A DNA stretch of 64,000 nucleotides from CALMFQ01 sp964495595 (GTDB taxonomy: Bacteria > Pseudomonadota > Gammaproteobacteria > Burkholderiales > SCOH01): the NCBI GenBank assembly GCA_964495595.1, contig CAZBWH010000002.1:1-64000 (forward strand), read 5' to 3'. The notes beneath the pieces are model-generated. The model was not told where the DNA came from, made no database searches, and was given only the letters and a program-made list of their open reading frames with translations. The stretch's first letter is position 1. Each line of letters begins with the position of its first letter. Both the position numbers and the translations under genes were made by a program. Positions 33,936 through 42,921 of the stretch are shown here, one piece after another.

Positions 33936-35609
33936 ATGCTGGACAGATTTGGCTTGCGGCTGAAACTCATTGTGTTGTCAGCGCTGGGAGCAGTGTCGCT
34001 GATCGTGACGCTGGTATTTGCCTCGATCGGCATCAACAGCGGCATTCACGGGGTAGACGAAATCGGCCACCAGCGTTTTCCGCTGGTGATCCAGTTGCAG
34101 CGGCTGCGCGAATTGCAGGTTGCGCTGCGCTCCAGCACTTACGAGGTGGCCTTGTGGGAAAACGACAACGAGGCGCAGGAGCGTTTTGCCCAGATCGCCA
34201 AGGACAAGCGCAACCACTGGCAGCAGGTAGCTCAGGTGTGGCAGGCCTACGAGGCGATTCCCAAAACGGCTCAGGAAGCCGCACTGTGGCAGAAATTCGT
34301 GCCCGAGTGGCACAAGTGGCGGCAGGTGGATGAAAAAATCATCGCCCTGATCGACCAGTTGGCCGCCAACCGCGATCCGGATCGGCAAAAGGCGTTTTAC
34401 GACAGCTATTTCATGCTCGGTGGCGAGCAGGTGGGCTTGTTCCAGGAGGCCGAAGCGATGCTCGCCAACCTGTCGGCGCTCAACCAGCGCAACGTCGATG
34501 CGGTGACCGCCAGCGTGGAAGCCGACACCCGGCTGGCACGCGATGTCATGTACGGCGTGGCCGCGCTGGCGCTGACCTTGCCGCTGCTGCTGGCGTTCAT
34601 CATCTCGCGCAACATCCTGCGCCAGATGGGGGGTGACCCGGCCCAGGCGCAGGAAATCGTCGGCCGGATTGCCGCGGGCAACCTGAGCACACCGATTCCG
34701 CTGCAGGCCGGTGACCGCAGCAGCTTGCTGGCGTCGATGGCGCACATGCAGGGCGAGCTGCGCTCGCTGATCGGCCAGGTGCTGGAGTACGCCCGCCAAC
34801 TGTCGGGGGCTGTCGCGGCGGTGAGCAACGATGTGCAGCAAGTAATCGGCAATGGCGAGGCGCAGCGGCAGGCGGCGCGCGCCACTGCCACGGTGGTGGA
34901 GGGCATCAGCGAGCAATTGCAGCAGGTGGGCCGGGCAGCCGACAGCGCCCGCCAGCAGTCGCTCGAAGCGGGGGAACTGTCCGATGCGGGACAGCGGGTG
35001 ATCGGCGAGGCGTGCCGCGACATGGGCGGCGGCGCTGACGCGGTGCGCCATTCGTCCGGGGTGATTGACGAATTGAGCACCTATTCGCAGCGGATTGCCG
35101 AGATCGTCAATGTGATCAAGGATATTGCCGACCAGACCAACTTGCTGGCGCTGAATGCGTCGATCGAGGCCGCTCGGGCCGGCGAGCAGGGGCGGGGATT
35201 TGCCGTGGTCGCCGACGAGGTGCGCAAGCTGTCGGAAAGCACTGCCCGGTCTACCGGCCAGATTTCCGGCGTAATCGACGCCGTGCAGCAAGGGCTGCGC
35301 AATGCGCTGGCTGACATGGCCACGGCCAGCCAGCGGGTGCAGCAGGGGGTCGAGCGAGTGAACGAAGCCACCGGCACCATGCAGCGGATTCACGATGGTG
35401 CCGGCGCGACCCGCGAGGCTGTCGATGGCATCGTGCGTGCGCTGGATGTCGAAAGCCAGTCGCTGCACGAGATCCAGACCCGGATGGGCAATATTCTCAA
35501 CATGGTCAACAGCAGCGCTGAAACCGCCGGTGCGGTGGCGCTCTCGGCCGGCCGGATGGACGATCTGGCCAACTCCCTCACAGCGGCGGTCAGCCGCTTC
35601 AAGCTTTGA
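33936..35609 (+). CDS. transmembrane methyl-accepting chemotaxis protein
   Basis: A complete chemoreceptor of 557 residues. Transmembrane helix 1 (about residues 10-31), a helical periplasmic sensor domain (about 32-195, rich in Trp, Gln and Glu), helix 2 (about 203-225, ending FIISRNIL), HAMP, and a signalling domain with DQTNLLALNASIEAARAGEQG. It ends in a short tail without a CheR-binding pentapeptide. The next two genes encode a phosphate-binding-like protein and a porin, so the receptor may act with them; ligand unknown. Confidence 0.93.
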   Translation: MLDRFGLRLKLIVLSALGAVSLIVTLVFASIGINSGIHGVDEIGHQRFPLVIQLQRLRELQVALRSSTYEVALWENDNEAQERFAQIAKDKRNHWQQVAQVWQAYEAIPKTAQEAALWQKFVPEWHKWRQVDEKIIALIDQLAANRDPDRQKAFYDSYFMLGGEQVGLFQEAEAMLANLSALNQRNVDAVTASVEADTRLARDVMYGVAALALTLPLLLAFIISRNILRQMGGDPAQAQEIVGRIAAGNLSTPIPLQAGDRSSLLASMAHMQGELRSLIGQVLEYARQLSGAVAAVSNDVQQVIGNGEAQRQAARATATVVEGISEQLQQVGRAADSARQQSLEAGELSDAGQRVIGEACRDMGGGADAVRHSSGVIDELSTYSQRIAEIVNVIKDIADQTNLLALNASIEAARAGEQGRGFAVVADEVRKLSESTARSTGQISGVIDAVQQGLRNALADMATASQRVQQGVERVNEATGTMQRIHDGAGATREAVDGIVRALDVESQSLHEIQTRMGNILNMVNSSAETAGAVALSAGRMDDLANSLTAAVSRFKL

Positions 35610-35629
35610 TTGTCGAAGGAACCTTCTCG

Positions 35630-36058
35630 ATGCAAGTCATTCGCAATGTCGTCCAACGGTGGCGGGCAGGCGCCTGCACCGTGGCCCTGATCGGGCTGGC
35701 CAACTGCTGCCAGGCTGAAATCGTCGTCGTTGCCGGGGCCGCCTCGCCCACTGCGGCGTTGAGCAAGGAGCAGGTTGCCGACGTATTTCTGGCCAAGAAT
35801 CCGTCACTGGCGCCGCTCGATCTGCCCGACTCCAATCCCTTGCGCGATGAGTTTTACACCAAGGTCACCGGCAAATCGGCCGCGCAAGCCAAATCGGTGT
35901 GGGCGCGGCTGGCGTTCACTGGCAAGGCCAAGCCACCGAAAGAGGCGCCGGGCGCCGCCGAGCTGAAAAAAATGCTGGGCAGCACGCCCAACGCGATTGG
36001 CTATCTCAACAAATCCGAGCTGGACAGCAGTGTCAAAGTGCTGTTCACCGTGCAATAA
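35630..36058 (+). CDS. small PstS-like phosphate-binding protein
   Basis: A 142-residue exported protein: signal peptide (GACTVALIGLANCCQA), then VVAGAASPTAALSKEQVADVFL, FYTKVTGKSAAQAKSVWARL and the closing NAIGYLNKSEL. This is the pattern of the short single-lobe proteins related to PstS found in proteobacteria, often next to porins and sensory genes. Start 35630 follows GAAGGA. It lies between a chemoreceptor and a porin with gaps of about 20 bases, suggesting an operon. Actual ligand unproven. Confidence 0.75.
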   Translation: MQVIRNVVQRWRAGACTVALIGLANCCQAEIVVVAGAASPTAALSKEQVADVFLAKNPSLAPLDLPDSNPLRDEFYTKVTGKSAAQAKSVWARLAFTGKAKPPKEAPGAAELKKMLGSTPNAIGYLNKSELDSSVKVLFTVQ

Positions 36059-36073
36059 ACCGGAGTGAGCTTC

Positions 36074-37291
36074 ATGATTCAAACGCCAAAACTGCTGCTG
36101 CTCGCACTGGCCTGTGCCCCTGCGAGCCACGCCGGCGAAGCGCTGCCCGTTGAGTTCTCAGGCTCGGGCTTTCTGACCCTGGCCGCTGGCAAGATCGTCG
36201 GCGGCGGAGACAAGCGCGATGTCAGCGGCTGGACCTGCCCGTGTTATGTGGCCGACTACGCCCAGGGCGGGATGTACGAAAACAAGGGCGTGACCATCCG
36301 GCCCGATTCCAAGCTGGGCCTGCAGGGCAAGGTGACGGCCTGGCAGGATTTCTCCGTGACCGGGCAGGCGGTGTTCCGCGGTGCGCGTGACGGCAAGCCG
36401 AATCTGGAATGGGTGTACGCCGCCTACGACATCAATGACAACCTGGCGCTGCAGGCCGGCCGCAAGCGTCTGCCGCTGCTGTTCTATTCTGAATCGCAGG
36501 ATATCGGCGTTGCTTATCCGTGGGTGCATCTGCCTGGTCAGGTCTACGGCTGGGAAATCGTCAACTACAACGGCGCCAACCTGCTGTATCGCGGCCAGTT
36601 CGCCGGTTGGTCGGGCACGGCCAACGTGTTTGGCGGCAGCGAAACCAACCAGGGCAACGGCTACTGGACGGTGTACAACGGCAAGGATTCGGATACCGAT
36701 TCGCGCTGGACCGGCATTGCCGGCGCCGAGCTGGTGCTCAGCCGCGACTGGTTCGAAGGCCGCATCGGCTATGTGCAAAGCAAGGTGCAGAACCGGCCGG
36801 TCAAGGTGGTCAACAATCTGGCGGCCGAAGGCGAGCCGAATCAATGGATGATCGACGATCCGCTGGACGACGATGGCAATCCGGCCAGCGTGTTTTCCGA
36901 CAAGGTGCGGCAGAAAATCTGGGCGGGCTCGGCCAATGTCGATTACGGCAACTGGGTGCTGCGCGCCGAATACATCCACATCAACCGCCGTGCCGCCAAC
37001 GAAACCGACATATCGCGGATGTTCGCCGCAGGCTACCGGATCGGCAAATGGCTGCCGCTGGTCACGTTGGCCGATTACCGCTACGGTTTGCCGCAAGGCT
37101 ACGTCAATGGTGACGAGACCGTTGAAGCGCACCGGGTGGCCTCGCTCTCGCTGCGCTACGACCTCAACACCAACAGCGCGCTGAAGCTGCAATACGACCG
37201 CTGGCAGGACCGCAGCGACGAGAACTACCGCATCGCCCTGCCATACGGCGACTCGCGGCTGGTGTCGGTCAGCTACGATCTGGCCTTCTGA
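36074..37291 (+). CDS. outer membrane porin
   Basis: A 405-residue exported beta-barrel. Signal peptide (LLLLALACAPASHA), then alternating amphipathic strands (VTAWQDFSVTGQAVFRG, LEWVYAAYDINDNLALQAGR, WVLRAEYIHINR) and a final strand ending in Phe (VSVSYDLAF), the outer membrane assembly signal. A CPC motif lies near residue 55 in the mature N-terminus (WTCPCYV). Companion of the PstS-like protein upstream; phosphate or another anion is a reasonable but unproven cargo. ATG 36074 chosen over a GTG at 36065. Confidence 0.82.
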   Translation: MIQTPKLLLLALACAPASHAGEALPVEFSGSGFLTLAAGKIVGGGDKRDVSGWTCPCYVADYAQGGMYENKGVTIRPDSKLGLQGKVTAWQDFSVTGQAVFRGARDGKPNLEWVYAAYDINDNLALQAGRKRLPLLFYSESQDIGVAYPWVHLPGQVYGWEIVNYNGANLLYRGQFAGWSGTANVFGGSETNQGNGYWTVYNGKDSDTDSRWTGIAGAELVLSRDWFEGRIGYVQSKVQNRPVKVVNNLAAEGEPNQWMIDDPLDDDGNPASVFSDKVRQKIWAGSANVDYGNWVLRAEYIHINRRAANETDISRMFAAGYRIGKWLPLVTLADYRYGLPQGYVNGDETVEAHRVASLSLRYDLNTNSALKLQYDRWQDRSDENYRIALPYGDSRLVSVSYDLAF

Positions 37292-37326
37292 GTGGTGCGG
37301 CAGAGTCCTCCCGTCCGGGCCGCCCG

Positions 37327-38508
37327 ATGCTGAAGTGGACCTTCGCCCAGCGCCAGTTGCTGCTGCTGTCGCTGGGGTCGGCTGGCTGGCTGGTGGCGGC
37401 GACCCTCACCGCCGGACTGCTCGACTTGCCGTTCAGCCTCAGCGGCTTCTGGTACGGCTTTGCCGTGACGATTTGCCTGTTGAACATCGCCGCTTACCTG
37501 TACAACGGCTGGCACCTGTATGTCTGCTGCATCCGCGAGCCGGCGCGCTGGCAGACCGACAACAGCGACTGGCGCAGCTGGCTTGCGGTGTCGGTCTGTC
37601 ATGGCTCTGCCCTGACCCTGATTCACCTGCTACCGGCCCGCGAGGCCGAACTGGCGATGCTGGCACCGTTTGCGGTGATCGTCGCCCCGTTTCTCAACCG
37701 ATTCACCCCCACCGTGGCGATTGTCACCATGCTGCTCAATACGGCTGGCGTGGCCTGGGCGGCACCCGAGATCAGCGGTGGCGAAGTGGTGCTGGTGCTG
37801 ATCGTGCAACTGGCGCTGTGGCTGCTGGGGCTGGGCGGTATTCTGGAAATGCGCGACAAGCAGGAGCTGCAGGTCACTCTGGCACAGTTGCGCAGTACGC
37901 AGGAATTGCTGTCGGCCGTGGTGGCCGACAGTGAACGCCAGCGGATTGCCGGCGACCTGCACGACCGGATGGGGCATCATCTGGTGGCGCTCAACCTGCA
38001 GCTGCAACTGGCCGAACGCGGCGCCCTGCCGCCCAACCAGCCCCCACCGCTGACCCTGGCCAGAGAGTTGGTGGCCGAATTGTTTGTCGATGTGCGCGAA
38101 ACCGTCTCCAGCCTGCGGGAGCAGGGCGAATTCGATTTCGGCATCGCCGTGCGCTCGCTGTTCGCCCGCATCAGTGCCTTGCGCTTCGAAGTCCGGGGCG
38201 AGCTGCCCGACCGGCTGGCCAGCTACCCGCTGGCCGATTGCCTGCTGCGTTGCATCCAGGAAGCAATCACCAACACCCTCAAGCACAGCGACGCCACGCT
38301 GATGACCCTCACATTTGCCGTGATCGATGGCGAATACCGGCTGACGCTGCACGACAACGGCCAGCAGCGGCGCGCCAGTGCCTGGTCGAGTGGCCACGGG
38401 CTGGCCGGCATGCAGCGTCGGGTGGACGAACTCAATGGCCAGGTCGATTGGCATGTCGCCCCGGATGGCTTCACCGTGGAAATCCGGGTGCCGCTGCCGG
38501 GCGGGTGA
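37327..38508 (+). CDS. membrane sensor histidine kinase (NarL/DesK type)
   Basis: A 393-residue kinase with about six transmembrane segments in residues 10-175, a short coiled linker and a HisKA_3 dimerisation domain with the phospho-acceptor His in ERQRIAGDLHDRMGHHL. The ATPase domain is recognisable by EAITNTLKHSDA (N box) and the GLAGMQRRVDEL region. No response regulator gene is adjacent, so it is an orphan here. It begins 35 bases after the porin gene and may be co-transcribed with it. Confidence 0.87.
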   Translation: MLKWTFAQRQLLLLSLGSAGWLVAATLTAGLLDLPFSLSGFWYGFAVTICLLNIAAYLYNGWHLYVCCIREPARWQTDNSDWRSWLAVSVCHGSALTLIHLLPAREAELAMLAPFAVIVAPFLNRFTPTVAIVTMLLNTAGVAWAAPEISGGEVVLVLIVQLALWLLGLGGILEMRDKQELQVTLAQLRSTQELLSAVVADSERQRIAGDLHDRMGHHLVALNLQLQLAERGALPPNQPPPLTLARELVAELFVDVRETVSSLREQGEFDFGIAVRSLFARISALRFEVRGELPDRLASYPLADCLLRCIQEAITNTLKHSDATLMTLTFAVIDGEYRLTLHDNGQQRRASAWSSGHGLAGMQRRVDELNGQVDWHVAPDGFTVEIRVPLPGG

Positions 38509-38648
38509 CACGACGGTTGTCGGAATTTTTTACACTCGCGGCAGGCAATACGAGGCGGGTTTGCCAGGAGCGGCCTCTGGCGCGGTGTGGTGGATCGCGG
38601 CACAAAATATGCATGCCCGTAAGAGCATTTCTGTCTGGGAGATTCATC

Positions 38649-39833
38649 ATGCGACCGCGTAGTGTTTCCCGTTGCCTTGCTGCCGGTGTTGCAGCCTTGC
38701 TGCTGCCGGCGACCGCTCAGGCCACCAGCATCAGCCTGCCCAACCCCACCTCGGAGCGGGTGCTGTATGGCGATTTTTACACCTATTCGCTGCCGATCCT
38801 GGCTTGGCAGTACAGCCTGCAGTTTGGCGGTGGCGTCGGGCCGGGTAACCCGTATTACGTCGATTCCACTCCCGGCAGCATCAAGGATGACGTGGTGATT
38901 GCGACTGGCGCCAACGGTGTGCCGGTCAATACCAACGTTGCCGGCATGAATGACGCCTACCAGACGCCCAATGGCAACGGTGGCCTGCCGTATTTCAGCA
39001 CCGGCCAGGCCGGCCTGCACCCCACCGGCTCGGGTGGGCTGACGGGGGCGGCAGATCAGGCCAGCACCTGGAACGCCTCGCTGACTGCGCTGACCGGCTA
39101 TCTGGGTAGTGGTGCCGGTAACGCGCTGAATTCGCTGGTGTTCATGTTCAACAACAACGAAATCAATTCCGGCAACGGCCTGCACCAGACCCTGCTGGTC
39201 TGGGCGCAGATGAGCCTGCGGGATATTGATGGCAACGCGCCGACCCAGTATTTCACCTTTACCAATCACTGCCCGGCCGGCAATGTGTGCATTTCGGGTG
39301 GGCTGCCCGGATCGAGTGGCGGTATCTACATCGGCCCGGACAAGGATCCCGCCCTGTATTCGGGATCGGCGCCAGACAACAGCTATCCGGCTGGCGCGGC
39401 AGGCAGCCAGCCGGCACTGTCCGATTTTGTCGTTTCCGGTGGCCAGGTGTGTTTTGACGGTGGCAGGGTACTGGTGGCCTGCAGCAGCCCGAGCGCCGTG
39501 ACCACGCTCAACCACAATCTGGGCGCCAATCAGGCAGCGTATGCCGCGTATTCGCCCGAGCTGGATCAGGCGCTGAACAGTTGGTGGAATGGCGGCGCCG
39601 GGGGCGGTTCGGCCTACGATGTGCTCAGTGTCGACTTCCGCATGGGCTGCAATCCGGCCGTCACCAGTTGTACCAACGGCGAAATGATCGACAATGGCTA
39701 CGAGCAGCTGTTCCTCGCCCGAGGGCTGGGCAGCCCCCGTCCGGCACCGCTGCCCGGCACGCTGGCACTGCTGGGAATCGGCATGCTGTCACTGACCTGG
39801 CTGGCCTGGTTGCGCCAGCGGGCCCGCTTGTAA
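38649..39833 (+). CDS. secreted protein with PEP-CTERM-like sorting tail
   Basis: A 394-residue exported protein, Gly/Asn/Ser-rich, beta-structured, with a signal peptide (CLAAGVAALLLPATAQA). The C-terminus reads APLPGTLALLGIGMLSLTWL followed by WLRQRARL: a P-x-P box, a hydrophobic helix and a basic end. This is the PEP-CTERM architecture with PLP in place of PEP, a variant known for exosortase substrates. The EpsB_2, PrsK and PrsR genes at 60-64 kb show that the host carries such a system. No function can be given for the body. A perfect terminator follows. Confidence 0.78.
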   Translation: MRPRSVSRCLAAGVAALLLPATAQATSISLPNPTSERVLYGDFYTYSLPILAWQYSLQFGGGVGPGNPYYVDSTPGSIKDDVVIATGANGVPVNTNVAGMNDAYQTPNGNGGLPYFSTGQAGLHPTGSGGLTGAADQASTWNASLTALTGYLGSGAGNALNSLVFMFNNNEINSGNGLHQTLLVWAQMSLRDIDGNAPTQYFTFTNHCPAGNVCISGGLPGSSGGIYIGPDKDPALYSGSAPDNSYPAGAAGSQPALSDFVVSGGQVCFDGGRVLVACSSPSAVTTLNHNLGANQAAYAAYSPELDQALNSWWNGGAGGGSAYDVLSVDFRMGCNPAVTSCTNGEMIDNGYEQLFLARGLGSPRPAPLPGTLALLGIGMLSLTWLAWLRQRARL

Positions 39834-39858
39834 CCGTTACGGTGGAGAGGCGACAAAC

Positions 39859-39884
39859 AGCCCACGCCAGTGCGTGGGCTTTTT
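39859..39884 (+). terminator. rho-independent terminator
   Basis: AGCCCACGC (39859-39867) and GCGTGGGCT (39872-39880) form a perfect 9-bp stem around CAGT, followed by TTTT. It ends the PEP-CTERM-like gene and lies 13 bases from the end of the convergent DUF1456 gene, so it may serve both. Confidence 0.9.
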
Positions 39885-39896
39885 GCTGGCAGCCAA

Positions 39897-40376
39897 TCAG
39901 GCCGGGCGCACCCGCAACGTCAAGCCCTTGAGGAAATTGCGCAACACCTGATCGCCGCAGGGGCGGAAGTTCTTGTGGCCCGGTGCGCGGAACAGGGCGC
40001 TGATTTCCGGACGGGAAATGCGAAAGCCGGCTTGCTGGAACACCTCGACCAGATCGTCTTCTTTCAGCTCAAAGGCAATCCGCAGTTTTTTCAATGCCAG
40101 ATTGTTGCTCATCCGGCTCACCACCTTGACTGCAGGCGATGGCTGGTCGGATGGCGGCTCGCGCTTGCCGCGCCGCGAGACGATCAGCCCGTCCAGCAGT
40201 GCATGCATGGTCAGGTCGTTCACCGCCAGATACTCCGGCTCGGTTTCGTTCAGCAGCCAGCGCTTGGCCTCGTCCAGCCTGGCCTGACCTTCGCCCTGCC
40301 GTATCAGTTCGACCAGCTGGTGATCGGGTAAATCGAGAGCGTAACGAAGGCTGCGCAGAATGTCGTTGTTGGTCAT
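39897..40376 (-). CDS. DUF1456 family protein (YehS-like)
   Basis: A 159-residue cytoplasmic protein made of two repeats of about 65 residues: NDILRSLRYALDLPDHQLVE and NLALKKLRIAFELKEDDLVE, each a small helical unit. The second ends with RAPGHKNFRPCGDQVLRNFLKGL, the family signature. DUF1456/YehS has no known biochemical function. It stands alone between the terminator and repeat copy F. Confidence 0.9.
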   Translation of the reverse strand: MTNNDILRSLRYALDLPDHQLVELIRQGEGQARLDEAKRWLLNETEPEYLAVNDLTMHALLDGLIVSRRGKREPPSDQPSPAVKVVSRMSNNLALKKLRIAFELKEDDLVEVFQQAGFRISRPEISALFRAPGHKNFRPCGDQVLRNFLKGLTLRVRPA

Positions 40377-40475
40377 GGTTCGGGCCTGAAGAATGCGGGT
40401 GGGTGACGGTAGCCGGGAACGTGGTACAGGTCAACCGGCGCCGGTTTCGTGCCACGGGGCAACCCAGGTTGGCAC

Positions 40476-40545
40476 AGGCTGGGAGCCGCTCTGGATGCGG
40501 CGTCCAGCCGGGCTGCGCGCCGCTCTGGTATTGGCTTTCAGGGCG
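40476..40545. repeat. dispersed palindromic repeat, copy F
   Basis: Two copies of GCCGCTCTGG (40485-40494 and 40519-40528) occur in direct order, separated by CCAGCCGGGCTGCGC. The second is followed by TATTGG, as in copy A. It lies between the DUF1456 start and the end of the TetR gene. Confidence 0.7.
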
Positions 40546-41161
40546 AGTGCTGCAAAAAGCCGAAGCCGCATACTGCGGTGACGGTTTCGGCCGCCAGGCG
40601 TGCCGCCTCGACGCTGCTGCCAACGCCCAGCTCCTGCAACTGGCCATCGATCAGCAACAAGGCCAGCCCGTGCACTGCCGACCAGGCCGTCAGCGTGGTG
40701 GCCGCCGGTCCGCAAGGGGCCAGCAGACCGCGTTCGGCGCAGGCGGCGACATCGCGCTGCATGCTGGCAAATACCGCGCTGCAGGCCTGCTCCAGTGCGG
40801 GCAGGTCGCGCTTGTCCATCAATTCTGGATGGTTCATCGCCAGAAAATGCGCCTGATGGGCCACGGCAAACTCGACATAGGCCACGCCCTTTTGTTGCAG
40901 GCGAAGCACCGGATTGTCGTCCGGCAGGGCGTCCAGCCCGGCAAAGCGCTGGCTGAGCAGGGCAAACCCGGCTTCGGCCAGCGCGGCCAGCAGCGCCCGC
41001 TTGCTGGCAAAGTGACGAAACGGCGCCGCTGCGCTGACGCCCAGCGCCTTGGCCAGTTCGCGCAGGGTGAAACTGACTTCGCGGTGGTGGCCGATGTGTG
41101 CCAGCGCGGCCTCCAGCAAGGCATTGCGCAAGTCACCGTGGTGATAGGGGGAAAGGGACAT
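40538..41161 (-). CDS. TetR family transcriptional regulator
   Basis: A 207-residue repressor. The N-terminal helix-turn-helix is clear (LRNALLEAALAHI, SFTLRELAKALGVSAAAPFRHFASKRALLAALAE); the C-terminal helical domain should bind a ligand. It diverges from the flavoprotein gene, and the 113-base gap holds two related 19-bp palindromes, so it most likely represses both itself and the flavoprotein. ATG 41161 chosen; an upstream start would overlap the operator. Confidence 0.88.
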   Translation of the reverse strand: MSLSPYHHGDLRNALLEAALAHIGHHREVSFTLRELAKALGVSAAAPFRHFASKRALLAALAEAGFALLSQRFAGLDALPDDNPVLRLQQKGVAYVEFAVAHQAHFLAMNHPELMDKRDLPALEQACSAVFASMQRDVAACAERGLLAPCGPAATTLTAWSAVHGLALLLIDGQLQELGVGSSVEAARLAAETVTAVCGFGFLQHSP

Positions 41162-41187
41162 GCTGCGCACTATAGTCCGCCGGCGAC

Positions 41188-41263
41188 ATGTAATCAATGA
41201 TTACATTTGACTTGACACCCCTCCTGCTCCAGCCGATCATTGCCATGTAAACACTGATAACAT
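41188..41263. promoter_or_regulatory. double TetR operator and promoter
   Basis: ATGTAATCAATGATTACAT (41188-41206) is a near-perfect 19-bp palindrome. A second copy, ATGTAAACACTGATAACAT (41245-41263), differs at three positions. Between them lies a -35 TTGACA (41212-41217) with a possible -10 GATCAT (41235-41240) 17 bases on. The two sites bracket the flavoprotein promoter, as expected for repression. Confidence 0.7.
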
Positions 41264-41273
41264 GGAGGCAGGC

Positions 41274-42884
41274 ATGCAGCAACCCACCCCCACCGGACCG
41301 TTCGACGCCATCATCATCGGCAGCGGCATCGGCTCGCTTACCACCGCCGTGCTGCTCGCCCGCGAGCAGGGCAAGCGCGTGCTGGTGCTGGAACAGCATT
41401 TCACCCTTGGCGGCCAGACCCACGCGTTCAAGCGCCGGGGCCGGTTCGAATTCGATGTCGGCATTCATTACCTGGGCGACATGGGCAAGGGCATGAGCCG
41501 GCGCCTGTTCGATGCCGTGACGGAAGGCCAGGTCGAATGGCAGCCGATGCCGGAAGAATTCGAGCGTTACGTCTACCCCGATTTCGAGTTTGCCGTGCCG
41601 TCGCACCCCCGCGAATACCAGCGCCGGCTGATCGAGCGCTTTCCGCTGGAGCGGGCCGCGATCAGTCAGTATTTCGACGATCTGCGCAGCGCCACCACCT
41701 GGTACGGGCTGGCCTTGTCCAATGATGCCCTGCCACCGCTGACCCGGCTGCCGGCTCGCTTTCTGGCGCGCACCGCCGGCCGGCTGGCCAACGTCACCCT
41801 TGGCAGCTACCTGGATCGCCATTTCCGCAGCCCTCAACTGAAAGCCCTGCTGGCCTCGCAATGGGGCGACTACGGCCTGCCGCCCGGCCAGGTGGCATTC
41901 GGCATGCATGCAATCGTGGAAACACACTACTGGCGCGGTGGCTGGTACCCGGTGGGCGGAGCCGGCAAAATCGCCGATGCCATGGTGGCGATCATCGAGC
42001 GCCACGGCGGCGTGGCCATGGCCTCGCGCACGGTGGATGAAATCCTGGTCGAGCGCGGCAGGGCGGTGGGGGTGCTGTGTCACCACACCATCAAGCCGCA
42101 CCTGCCGCCTGAAACCTACCGGGCGCCGCTGATCGTGTCCGGCGCTGGCGCCGAGGTGACTTACCAGCACTTGCTGCCAGCCAGCGTCAATATTCCGTTC
42201 CGCGCCGAGCTGGCCGCCCAGTCCAACGGCATCAGCGCGGTGGCGGTGTATCTGGGGCTGAAAGAATCACCCGCCACGCTGGGGGTGGCCGGCGAAAACC
42301 ACTGGGTCTACCAGGGCTACGATCACGATGCCGCCTTTGCGGCCGGTGGCACCGGCCACGGCTACTATCTGAGCTTCCCGTCACTGAAAAATCCACAGGC
42401 CAAGGGGCACACGGCCGATATCATCACCTTTGCCCCGTATGAGCTGTTCGAGTCCTGGGCTGGGGGGCAGTGGAAAAAACGCGGCGCTGACTACGAGGCC
42501 TTCAAGCGCCAGATTGCCGACCAGCTGATTGCTCAGGTTGACCAGCGTTTGCCGGGCTTTGCCGACCTGGTGGCGTATGTCGATGTCTCAACCCCGTTGT
42601 CGATGCAGCATTTCGTTGGCCACCGCCGGGGCGCGTTTTACGGCGTACCGGCCACCCCTGCGCGGCTGTTCCAGCCCTGGACGCGAGTGCAAAGCCCGGT
42701 GGCCAACCTGTATCTCACCGGTTGCGATGTCATGTCGGCGGGAGTGATGGGGGCGCTGAGCGGCGGCATCAAGGCCGCCGGCGTCATCGACGGGTCGTTC
42801 GGCTTTGTGCGGCTGATGCAAAAGCTGTTGCAGCAGCGCGGGCCGGCGCCTCAGGTGGCCGACTTGAGCAGGCCGGTGGTGTAG
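41274..42884 (+). CDS. FAD-dependent oxidoreductase, phytoene desaturase/retinol saturase-like
   Basis: A 536-residue flavoprotein. The N-terminus has the dinucleotide-binding motif DAIIIGSGIGSLTTAVLLA and VLVLEQH, then GGQTHAFKRRGRFEFDVGIHYLG. The C-terminus ends with NLYLTGCDVMSAGVMGALSGGIKAAGVI, the FAD-binding closure of carotenoid desaturase and retinol saturase-type enzymes. The substrate is probably a hydrophobic polyene or lipid; no other carotenoid genes are nearby. ATG 41274 follows GGAGGCAGGC. Controlled by the divergent TetR gene. Confidence 0.85.
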   Translation: MQQPTPTGPFDAIIIGSGIGSLTTAVLLAREQGKRVLVLEQHFTLGGQTHAFKRRGRFEFDVGIHYLGDMGKGMSRRLFDAVTEGQVEWQPMPEEFERYVYPDFEFAVPSHPREYQRRLIERFPLERAAISQYFDDLRSATTWYGLALSNDALPPLTRLPARFLARTAGRLANVTLGSYLDRHFRSPQLKALLASQWGDYGLPPGQVAFGMHAIVETHYWRGGWYPVGGAGKIADAMVAIIERHGGVAMASRTVDEILVERGRAVGVLCHHTIKPHLPPETYRAPLIVSGAGAEVTYQHLLPASVNIPFRAELAAQSNGISAVAVYLGLKESPATLGVAGENHWVYQGYDHDAAFAAGGTGHGYYLSFPSLKNPQAKGHTADIITFAPYELFESWAGGQWKKRGADYEAFKRQIADQLIAQVDQRLPGFADLVAYVDVSTPLSMQHFVGHRRGAFYGVPATPARLFQPWTRVQSPVANLYLTGCDVMSAGVMGALSGGIKAAGVIDGSFGFVRLMQKLLQQRGPAPQVADLSRPVV

Positions 42885-42921
42885 CTGACGATGCGGGCGC
42901 GGTGCTGTGCCAGGCCTGCGG

